Assembly: GCA_014526335.1 (NCBI GenBank)
Contig: JACTAT010000014.1
Location: forward strand, 257,250 to 321,249
Direction of reading: 5' to 3'
Source of the DNA: Chrysaora quinquecirrha
Lineage: Eukaryota > Cnidaria > Scyphozoa > Semaeostomeae > Pelagiidae
DNA: 64,000 nucleotides
The stretch's first letter is position 1; each line of letters begins with the position of its first letter. Positions 49,001 through 61,000 of this stretch are shown piece by piece. Under the pieces are notes generated by a model. It searched no databases. It worked only from the letters and a program-made list of their open reading frames with translations, and was not told the origin of the DNA. The position numbers were made by a program, and so were the translations under genes.

Positions 49001-52000
49001 ACATAGCATGGCAGTCATTTCCCATTCTGAACATATTCCTAGTCAATGTAAAGCAGACAGCATATGCTCTGTGCATGTCTCATTACTGACATTAGCGTTG
49101 CTTCTGTTCAAAGTAATTGCTTTTGTTCAAAGTAAAGCAAGTGCTGTTAATACATTCTCTGATGTATGCCAATCCAAATTCATCCTGAACCTGCCTGCAT
49201 CTCTGCTGGATTCTTTTTACTTGTAATCTACCTGAAATTAGCCTAGAAAATATAGATCTAAAGGTTATAGATACTGCATTATTCTCTCATAAACCATTTT
49301 ATAAATCGTGGGCCCATCAATCTCATGAAAGTCAATAAATAATCCAGGTTTATCATACATTTTCTATCTACTTGTCTTTATAGAAATTGAAGGTGAAGCC
49401 CGTAAAATTTCATGCGTGCATTACTTGGATGAAAACAGCTCAAGCTCATGGAAGGTTCTCATTGGAGTGGGACATTCAGAAGATGCTCCAAGTTTCAATC
49501 GCTTGGTCGGTCTCGATCTGACCTCAGAGGCACTAAAAGGTTTTTTTCTTGTTTACTGTTTGTATTCTTTGCTTTGTTTACGTGTCAAATATTTGTGTAT
49601 GTTAGCTTGAATTTCTCGCTCCTTGAATCCGCTATTTGTCTGTAGTTAAAGTTTCATCATCATCATCGTCATCAACATCATCATCATCGTCATCGTCATC
49701 GTTGTCATCATCATGATCATAATCATGATCTTTGTTATCATTATCATCAGTACCTTCATCCCACCATGATCAAGCCACCAAACTGGCTATTGGGGAGCTG
49801 AAATTCAAATAGGACGAGACTCAATAAGAAAACCACTGCTTTTAGATTCACATTACTTGATGCTATCATTTTAAATGTATTGTCACGAATACTTGCAAGC
49901 TGAATATAACTTGAAGCAAAGTTATATGTTGTAAGAATTAAGAAGGATTTCGTTCATGCTTCGAAAAGGGTTAGAAGTCGTTTCAGTTATCGCTAAGTTT
50001 TTCCTGCATTTTCAAGGACGAAAGGATGTCTTCGTTGACAAGACTGGGCTGTATCGAGACAGTGTTATCATGAAAAGAAGCTATCTATTTCGGAATGCGC
50101 TGTGTGATATTTGTGCTGTATCACGTCAAAATGCATTTGCTATTCAGATTCATGGTAAAAAACTGGTAAAATTTCCTGTTCCTGTCTCTGAGGTATGACA
50201 TTTTTTTTAATTCTCTCAATCTACAATTTTTATGCAGTATACTCATATATTCATATCTTCTTGTGTTACGATGAACTGAATTTTTGCATTTCTTTCACCT
50301 GCCTTCTTCGTGTACTTTTTCCTCCTTTTATTCTTCTTATTTAGCTTCTTCCTTGACTACTCCATATGCTTCCCCTTCTTAGTAAACTTCTACTTTTTGT
50401 CATCTTCGTTTTTCTTTGTGTTTATCTTTCTTTCTCTTTGCATTCACCTTTTTTCTTCATTTACCATTCTATCTTTCGTTTTTCTCTTCGTTTTTTTCTT
50501 CTTCTTCGTTCTTCTTCCTGCTTGAAACCCTCTTCCTCTTCCTCTTCCTTCTTCTTATTCTTTATTATCAACCTTTACTTATTTTTGATCTTATTTTTTT
50601 ATTCTTTCGTATTCTTTTATTGCTCTTCTCCTCTTGCTGTTGCTCTTCATCTTTCCTTTCCTGTCTTTAAAATTTCTTCCTTTTGTTTCTCTTTTTCCTT
50701 AAATTATTATCTAATTTTTTTACTTACTGTCTTATTTGGCTTTCTTGTTCTCAAGAATTTCATACCAGAAAAATTCGAAATTTCAAACTTAAAGTAATTT
50801 CATTTTGTTTTTCGTTTACTTTAATTTATGGCATCTGTTTTGGTAGGAACAGCATGGAAATATTGTCCTCGACCCTTCGATGGATTCACAAGGGCATGGT
50901 CTTGAAGGTGGATGCATAAATGTCTCTAGTCATCTCAAATGGTTGGCCACAGGAGCGCCAGATGGAAACTTGATACTTCGTGCAACTGGAGCACTGGTAT
51001 GTTTACTATTTAAATTACAAAATAAACTCTATGCACTGACTCATCAAGGAAGTTTATGTATCTCTTAATTTAAGACAGGACATGGTGAAACCCCAAACTT
51101 TAATTTTAAATCAATTTCCTTTATTTTCCTTTGCTTTCCTAACCAGTATCATCAACGTTAAACTTTATGCTACCGCTTCTAACACTATACCAGAGGGTTG
51201 TCAATAGGTTTGCTTGCCTTGCTATTTGGAGATAGTTCAGGGAATATGTTACAGATCTTCAGGCATAGCTATACTTAAGAATTGGTAAAGTTATCATATT
51301 GAGGTTTCGCAAAAGGAAAAGACCTATATATAGACCTATATAAGGAAAAGATCTTTATATATAGACCTATATATAGACCTAAAAGACCTATAACCTCTAA
51401 GTTAGCTTCAAAGTTAGTTAGGCCTTCCCTATTTTGAGGTTTTTTATCAAGGCAAACACGTTATTCAAGCCGATGTTTTGGCAATAACAAATTTCTGTGT
51501 CCTTTTAGGACAATTTGGTAACTGTGAAGGCTGGGCATCGCAGATTTGACGGCATTTCCATGTTTGCTTTTCAAATGACTCACGCAGTACAATAACTGTT
51601 GGAGGAGACGGAACACTGTCTTGTTGGCAATGGGAATTCAGTGTTCTTGGTAAAAGCCGAGCAGCAGCTGCTGTTGATGCTGCAAAGTCTAATTTTGACT
51701 CTATACGTGACCTCAGGCAACAGCAGAATCAATACCTCAATGGATTACCTGAATTAAGCATCGATAATAAAACTGAAGGTATGTTTTGATATTGATAACA
51801 TTGATGTATACAGTGATACTGATACTGATATTGATACTGATACTGATACTGACATTGATATATTGATGCTGATATTGATACTGATACTGATACTGATACT
51901 GATAATGATACTGATACTGATACTGATACTGATACTAATACTGATACTGATACTGATACTGATACTGATACTGATACTGATACTGATACTGATACTGACA

Positions 52001-55000
52001 CTGACACTGATTCTGATACTGAAACTGATACTGATACTGATATTGATAATGATAATGATACTGATACTGATACTGACACTGACACTGACACTGATACTGA
52101 TACTGATACTGACACTGATTCTGATACTGATATTGATACTGATACTGATACTGATACTGATACTATTGATATTGATATTGATATTGATATTGATATTGAT
52201 ATTGATATTGATATTGATATTGATATTGATATTGATATTGATATTGATATTGATATTGATATTGATATTGATATTGATATTGATATTGATATTGATATTG
52301 ATATTGATATTATATTGATATTGGTATTGATATTGATCTTATTTGAAGGTATGTCGCTGCTTGATTCCGCATCAAAACAACAGAAAACATGGTTGGATCT
52401 CTCTGTAGCAAAGGTAAGGCAAACAAAAGCACTGTCTCTTTATTTTTTTTGCACCCATTTTTTATACTGTTTGGGAAACGTTAAGTTTTTTGTTATTAAA
52501 TTATTAAAATCAGCTAAAATCTCTTTTTAGGCCCATGACGAAGAAGACCAGAAATACAAAGATTCCAAGAACAATTTAAGAAATGACATTGAAAAATTAC
52601 GAAAACAAGTTTTGGATATGATTGACACTAACTCCAAATTGCCTGACATTGAGAAGCTTGATCGACACGAATTTAACATGGATCTCGATGAAAGAATGAA
52701 ATTGCTTGGGATACGGGAGGAAAAACTCAAACAGGTAGAGAAATTTCTACATCACCAATGCAATACCGTGCATTATAGTATAGTATGGCGTGGTACAGTA
52801 TATTATAGTTCAGTACAGTATAACGAGTTGTGTAGCATGATTTAGTTGGGCATATCATATTAAAGTAAGCAAAAGGTGATTTAGAAGACTATATAACATC
52901 GTACGAAAACGTAAAATAATATGATACGAGAAGAAAACTCAGACAGGTAGAGGAACTTCCACCGTACGAATACAATACTGTACAGTGTAGTATAGTATGG
53001 TGTAGTAAAGTATAGTATAATGAAGTACTGTATAACCAGTAGTATAGTATAGCTTCGTTAGGTGTAGCGTAGTATAATATGCAAAGGGTGGTATAGACGA
53101 GTGTATTATATCGTATAGCCACGTAAAATAATATAAAGTAAAGTTTGTTATAGTATAGTATCATCTAAACAGTATTGCTACATTGGGTCTCTCCAAGTGT
53201 AAGTGCTGGACCATATTTTTAATTGATTGAGTTCCCTTATATAATAATGGTTGCCAAAGAAGTTTAAACACCCTTGATTTCTAGTATTAGTTGTATTAAT
53301 TAGCATTACGAATCTCCCCTTGTTCCCCTTCAGATGAAAGACCAGTATAATATTAATCGTACTGGCTCGAAACCAGCTGAGAATTTTCTGCTTTATCAAC
53401 ATTTTCCACGTGGAGGGGAGGAGGAAACAATTACACAGTGCGAATATACTTTAGCATGGGTGGCAAAATTTTGGTAGACATTGATGTTCATACAATTTTT
53501 TTTGAGTTAAACTTTAATTATGTTTGCTTTTCCTGTAGCTTCGAAGTGAGATTGATTACGAGAACTTGGCAAAGCAGTACATCCGGGATCTTATCAAACG
53601 ACAATGCTGGGACGAAATGTCAACAAAAGGTCGCTCTCTCAAGGCTTTTAATACGTCTACAGAAGTTACGAATTACCCAATGATAGGGACCGTGTCCATT
53701 GAGTGTCTAATTTTTAGACGCCGATTAGACACCATGAAAATTCGACGTTCGTCTAATCATTTTAGCTCCTCGTCTAATTAGACCAATAGACATATAATTT
53801 AGACGATTATTAGACGCGCATTAGACCAAATTAGACTGTAGGGTTTAGCCGCATTTCATCCAGATTAGACGAAGCCAGCGCAAGCACAAAGGGTTTACCT
53901 TTGGGAGAAATTATTTGACACTTAAGAAACTCCATTTCAACCTGTTTTGTAATGATAACATGCGGCAGGAACAATAGATCTTTTGTTACAACAAACATGT
54001 AAAACACCCCTTAAGTGCCCTACAGGGATTTAGTTTTGCAAGTTTGCTTCTTTGACAAATGGGGATATTCACCGCAATGGTCTAAAAACGTCTAACTGCG
54101 TCTAATTTCGTCTAACTCTCACAGGTCTTAAATGCGTCTAATTATTTTAGACGCTGCTCGAATTTTGCCGTGCGTCTAATTAGACTTGCTGATCGTCTAA
54201 TTAGACGAAAAAAACGTCTAAAATATTAGACTTTTTAGACACCCAATGGACACGGTCCCTTTTTAGAGGTAAGTTGGGTAGTTGTGTATTGAAGTATTTA
54301 CCTGTTACCTGTCTACATCGTGCCTTGGTGACGCAGGCCTCAGTAGAGCTTCTCCGTGTTCTCCGGTCGACAGCAGTTGTTCCTGGCTGTCCTCTCTCGT
54401 GGATTTAATGAATTTGTTTTTGGTTTCTGTAATAGCATGTTCTCTAGGAATGGGTTATTATCCCACAGTTCGACCCGCAACTTGAAATGCTATTGGGATC
54501 ATTCTTCGTCTGGTCCCCACCTTTCGACTGTTCAGCATGGGTGACCCTACTAGGAATGCAGGCTTAGCTGTGATGGAGACACATGTATTCATATTCACAT
54601 ATATTCATTTAGGCCTGAACGTTGCCTGCTCTATATATTCACTAGTCAAGATTTCCTTTGTAAATTCTAGCCAATAACTCCTTGGGGCAGTAAATAAGTA
54701 TCAAACTTTGGATTAATCAATATCAGGACTGGGCTAGGTTGTTGAACAAATTAATCAACGTACGCAATTCATTCTTCCCTGCCTTTTCAGGATTGTATCT
54801 ACCGGCTAAAAGTAGCTTTCAATAAGAAGTTCGATGAAGTGTTTCAATCAAAAGAGACGGAGATTAGGAAAATCACTGACAAGAATGTTCGTATAAGGAA
54901 GATTATAAAAGACCTAGGTATTGAAGATGCTGTATTTGAACCAACGTGGACTGTGGATGAGAAACCTGAAATGTTACTTGAGGTGAAAGATGAAGAAGTT

Positions 55001-58000
55001 ACTGTTGAGAAATATATATCAGAAGAAGAGCAGAAGAGGCTTGATGCCCTTGCCTTGGAAGAAGCAGGTAATTACACTGCATCGCTTTAAGATTTTAATG
55101 TTTACCCAGGACGACGAATATCTACTTTGAAAAGGGCGACGTATAGCATTATAGAATAATATCTCATTCCACTGTAGGAGTGGATATGCTAGGGACGCCT
55201 GGACGAGAAACAGGGCAAACTCTATAAATTGGGTACCAAATTCGAGCTTCCTAGCAGGTCTTCAATTCAATTCAATTCAATTCAATTCATTTTTATTTGT
55301 AGAAATACAATTTACAATAATAAAATGTACTCTACACGGCCCAAGAAAAGCAGAGCTTATCTTGCTTGGGCCGCCACAAAGCTAACAAAACTAACAATTA
55401 TTAAATTCTTAAAATATTGGTTATAATCATAAAAAAAAGGTTGCGGATAATAATAATATTAATTGATATCATAGTTTCTTACTTGCTTTAAGTCTAACCG
55501 ACTAACATTAAGGCATAACTTAAAATAATGAATTTTTCTAATATTCTGAAAAAGGGAATAAGGTTTTCTCATCTCTGTTCGCGGGTCATTTTTTTGTTCG
55601 GGATATTAATAGCTTTCAAAAGTTAGGTTCTTAAATGTTTTGCTAAAAGCCTTTCCATTAGATATTAGTTTTAGTGACTCCGGGAGGTTATTCCAAAGTC
55701 GAGCACCCATATTTCTTATCATTTTATTTCCCCAAACTTTGTTAAATCGATGAACTTTATAGTTATGCTTTTGTCTAGTTTCGTATTTATGAGAGTATTC
55801 GTTAGTCTTAAAGTAACTTTGAAAGATATCTGGAAGGTTTTTTGCTTTAAAGTGCACATGATGCATTAATTTTAAAACTTTAGAGTTATACAAGTCAGCA
55901 ATTTTTAGAGTTTTAGATTCCTTATGTAAGATGTTTGTCGGATACATGCGATCTTTAAAGTTAATTATCTTGAGAATTCTATTTTGGACAATCTGAAGCT
56001 CTTTAATATTTTTATTTGAGGCTACACCATATGCTTCAAGGGCATAGCCTATTTTAGATGTTACCAGAGAATCATAAAGGGTCATCAAACACTCCCTGGG
56101 AATAGAATGTCTGAGCTTTGCAAATATTGAGCAGTATTTTACAATTTCCCCTTTAACTTTACTTATATGTTTGTCCCAAACAAGTTTGTCATCAATCTTG
56201 ATTCCGAGATATTTTATTTCTTTAGTCTGCTTTAGTTCGTCTCCCATTTGTATGGGAACTGAATTATAAGGTATATTCTTTCTCGATGAAGTAAAGATAC
56301 AGTAGTAAGTTTTAGTCGTATTGACGAGTAGTTTGTTGGCATTTAACCATTCGAAAAGGTTCTGTAGTTCAACATTAGTAAACTGTTTGAGCCTAATCAT
56401 ATTTTCGTCAAAGAAAAAGATACATGTATCGTCAGCAAATAGTCTTGGCTTTGCCGAAATCGCATTTGGCATGTCATTTACGTATAAAGTGAAGAGTATG
56501 GGCCCCAATACAGAGCCTTGTGGAACACCTTTTTCTATTTTTTCAAGCGACGAAATGGTGCCATTTACAGAAGTGAATTGTTTGCGGTTTCGAAGATAGC
56601 TCGCAAACCATTCATTTATTTTCCCCCTAAATCCGTAGTATCGAAGTTTATACAACAGAACCGAAGGATCAATCGTGTCGAAAGCTTTAGACAAATCTAG
56701 AAAAACACCAAGGCATGACCTATTTTCATCAAGGTTATGATAAATTTTGTCAAGAAGCTCCAAGAGGGCATGTACAGTAGAATGTCCTTCTCTAAAACCA
56801 AATTGAAGTTCATAAAGAATTTTGTTTTGTTTAATAAAAGAGACAATTCGTTTTGCTATCAACCGCTCCAAGATCTTCTCGAAACAGGACAGCAAAGAAA
56901 TAGGCCTATAGTTATCCGGGCTGCTACGATCACCGTTTTTGAAAACTGGAATAACTTTTGCTATTTTCCAAACGTCAGGGACTATTCCCGTATGAAAAGA
57001 AATATTAATGATGTGCGTTAGGGGTTTTACAATAGAGAAACAAGATGCCTTTATGATTGATGGTTTTATGCCATCATGACCAGCCGATTTTTTCACTTTT
57101 AAAGACTGGATTTCGCTCCAGACCTCATTTTCATCAGCCATCTCTAGAAAAAAGGTTTTTGAAAAATGATTTGTTAGAAAGGCTGTAAAGTCGTTTTTTG
57201 ACTTTTTAATTTTCGCAGCAATTTTACTTCCATTCATGACATATAAATATACATATGTATGGTCCTGAAAAAGGCTCAACATAGCCGAAACACGAAAAAG
57301 TCAAAACGGGAGGAGAGCTTTGGGCTGTATGACTTTTGGAGTTACTCAGCAATTTCATTAAGCTCTATGGCTCAGTGGAATCCCACTTACGTGCAATTAG
57401 AGAATTAACAGTATACAGCGATTAACTAAGGAGTTTTGATTACTACCACTGCACTCGTGAACCCTGACACTTCGACAGTTTTTTATCATAAGTATCTATC
57501 CTGCTGTACAGTCTCCGCAAATAAGAAACAGACATGTAAGGCTGACTATGTGCAGAGAACAACATAAAACAATCAATACCATGGATAAATAAAAAGGATG
57601 ATTTAACGGCAGGGCACTGTATAGCCATATACCATTGACGTGCTTGTAGATACAGAGGCTTCACGGACGGTCCAGTCTTGTAAATTATCAAGAAGAAAGA
57701 TATACCTCACCTAAATACATTCTTTGAAGTCTTGTTTAGCTCTGTTTTTTCTCGGAACTTATTCTTGAACATAATATCAAATTTTTTTGCAGAGCGAAAG
57801 AAAGCGGAAAAGGCAGACAACGCTCGGGAACGTGCTTTGGGAATGATGATGGCTGGAAGACTTGAAGCTAATCTTGAAGAAGAATTGAAAAAAGAACTTG
57901 TGAAGCCTGAATTTATGGAGAAGCCTACAAGTGAATGGACTGATGAAGAACAAAAGGCAGCTAAAGAGTTTGAAAAGAAGGAGCAAAGGGTAATACTCTT

Positions 58001-61000
58001 ATTTGTACACGCTTTTTGTTTGCGATCGTGTGATCTAGTGATACAGTGCTCGTGATTTGCGATGTCTTAGGTTCAAGTCCAGATCGATTGATACCAAACA
58101 CAAATGGCATTCATTGCCTCTTTGCTTGGGCATTCGGCATGAGAGAGCAGGGATGAGGATTGTCTTTAGATCAGACCAGGTCTAGGAGTGGTACCCTTAC
58201 GGGTAGCAGCTATCAAAAGTCTGCAGCTACCAGTTGTCAGCTCACCATTAATATTTGGGTGCTGCTTCGAGGTATTTAATATCTCATCTTTGCAGCGTTT
58301 ATTTTCTCTTATCAAATTATATCCATATATTACAAAATTTGAAATTATTCTTCCTTAGCTGAAAGAGAGAGAGAGAAATTCCGCAAAGCACTTGAAGCTG
58401 AATTGAAGAAACTTCAAAGCAGTATCACTGAAGCAACGTCATCGTTTGATGAGAGACTTTCCCAGTTATTCAACCAAAAAATCAAAACTGAAATGGTCAT
58501 TTGTCAGGTGTGTTTATATATATATATATATATTAGGTATATGTTAATTTTGTATTAGATACTTTGTTGTATGACAAAGCTATGAGCTAGGCAGTGAAGA
58601 GGTTTTCAGTTGAAAGTGTGAATTATATATTATATAATTAGTTATATACCAGTTAGCAATGCTTTGTGATGCGGTCAAACATTACTTGTAAAGCAAATCT
58701 CAAATGTTTGACCAGAAATGTTTGATCTTGTGGCTTGGGCTTAAGGGGTCTTTTAAATAAGCTAGCTGTAAGATAAGCAAAATTTCAAAAAAAAAACAGT
58801 GCTCGATCAAAAGCAGTTATCATAATCGTTGAACTGTGTAAAGCAAGCTGCAGATTTTCTGCAGTGTTTCTGCTTTCAGCTGTCTTAGCAGGATGAATGG
58901 CTATTTTTCCTATGACGAGTTTATGACATGCTTGCAAATAATGCTGTATCAAAATTACAGGAAGAGCTGAAGATTCAACGTTTGGTAGCATCGTTACTTA
59001 TGGAAGAAGAACTAGATACGAGAGAAGCCCAGTTATTGAGGATTTTAGAAGAGAAGAAAGTTCTCAAGCAAGAAAGTTCAAATATGGTTGGGAACGTCAA
59101 GAGAGAGTTTGATGCATGTAAAGATAGTTATGATATCATTGTTGCAGAAGATAAGACTTTGGATAAGAATTTTAGACGGGAATTTGCTGATCAGGATCAA
59201 CACATGGTTGAAGTGTTGTATCGACTTTTCAAGAGAAGACCAAGGTACATATCTAACGTTTTGTTACTTGGGCGTTTGAATAAGAAAGCAAGCAAGCAAT
59301 CAATCCTTCGTTGCTAGTGCATGCCAAAGCATAGCTCATATGGACCTGTGCTTGTGCTCCCATATTCAAGAACGCACACCCTGGATGTGCTCATTTAGGG
59401 CACAGTGGACCACTCGAGGGTACGTCTTAGCCACTCGGACACTCCACCTGTTAGTACCAGACTTTTCTGATGTTCGAATATGTTTGATGCAGAGAATTTT
59501 TTAAAATAAAGACAATATCTTTGTAACTTACAGGAAATGATAAGGAGTAATAGCTACTTTAAGGATCCAAGGACAAAAATAATTCCGTTTCCTCTGCTAT
59601 TCTTTAATTTGCCATCTAAAGATGTTTTGCAGCACTAAATTTAGCTCTAGCTTTGTAGTTATTCTTGCTGAAAACTTCGTCCAATTTATGATCAACATAA
59701 CAAAATATGTGTAGCAATGAAGAAATTATGTTGAAATCAAAATAATTCAACGTTTTAGCAAGGAAAGGAGTGCATTCAAAGGTTATTATAAACAGAAGTT
59801 GTTAAACTTTTGCAGTGAAATCGCATATGTTGTTTGTTGTTTCCCATGTCGTCAAACGCTGTGTGAATATTAAGCAGAAAATTGAAGAGCCAAGGAAAGT
59901 GCTGATATAAGGAGCGTAGAAATGATTAGCAACAAAACGGTAATATGAAAGCAATGATGAAATGAGTTGCTCTAGCAAAAAGGAAAGTGCTGGTGCTAGT
60001 ATTACTGACAACTGTGAGTAACATGGAAAGCACTTTGAGCAATGCATAAGCGCTAATGTATCCTTTTTTATCTTTATTTCAGGGCTCAGAAAACACTAAA
60101 AGCTGCAGTTGAAACCCAAGCTGATGTTCCTTCATCTGGTGGAAATCCGTTCCAGCCTCGTCCATCTTCATCAAGGGCTGCATCTGTAGCCGCTGCAACA
60201 TTAGAGAAGGCTATGACTGAGCTTGATGATGACCAACATATGCCAGAAGGGATCGATCATGAAACATGGAGGAAACTTGTCTCGTTAAGGAGGCTTAAAG
60301 TAGAGAAGGAACAACAGGTAAATAACCCACACACTTAATCTACCTCCTTGAGACTTTTTCAGAGACTGTGATTAAAGCTGTGACTAAACTAGGAGACATG
60401 TCGCACGCTACATTGTATTCGGCGTGTCTCCCAGGGTGGCTGAACATGCGAGTGACAAGCGAGCAACATGTCCCCCTAGCCATTTGCATGTCTCGGAGAC
60501 AAGAAATGTTTATGTTGTTTCTCAAAAACATTTGCGTGTCTCTTAAATTTTGTACGCGATACAAAGTTTCCGAGATGGCTAAACTGGGAGACACCGAGGG
60601 GACCTCAATGTCGCGTGTGACATGTCTCCTAGCTTAGCCAGGCCTTAAGACACGGCCATCCCTTCTCATCTCGTGAACAATTTGGTTTGATTTTGATTTA
60701 CAAAGATACTTCAAGAAATGCAGCAACGCAAAAACATGAATCAACATTCTCTTAGAGGTGATAGGGGTTGTGAAATTTTAGTATCATATGAATGACGCCG
60801 TTTTATATCTTGAGCCTATAAACATTAGATGTGGCTTTTGTCAGGGATTGTCAAACTTTCTAGTTGCATCACATTGAAAAAAATGGTACAACATCTTAAT
60901 TAATATTCATTTATGGATGAGACATACTCATAACCCATTACTTCCTACTCACAACTCCCATGACTATATCTTCTCTGTAAAGGACATCAAGTAAAAAAAC

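Larger units (their letters stand above)
40008..51778 (+). other. CFAP43: CFAP43 WD40-repeat region (exons 1-16)
   Basis: These exons encode two beta-propeller-like sets of WD repeats. Visible repeat ends include [59 protein letters not shown] and [12 protein letters not shown], preceded by the usual small/hydrophobic strands (for example [15 protein letters not shown]). Frame changes needing one extra base occur at the T run 40839-40843 (exon 2), the A run 43681-43684 (exon 6) and the TTTCC at 51555-51559 (exon 16). Outside those points each exon is open in the expected frame. Confidence 0.8.

Noticed and set aside
50310..50797. Three overlapping Phe/Leu/Ser-rich frames that look like membrane proteins
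   Set aside because: They arise from the pyrimidine-rich intron tract; T/C-only sequence cannot make stop codons and always looks hydrophobic.
51729..52318. Long open frames on both strands encoding Ser-Val or Ile-Leu repeats
   Set aside because: They are translations of the GATACT/GATATT satellite, which has no stops in some frames, and lie inside a CFAP43 intron.
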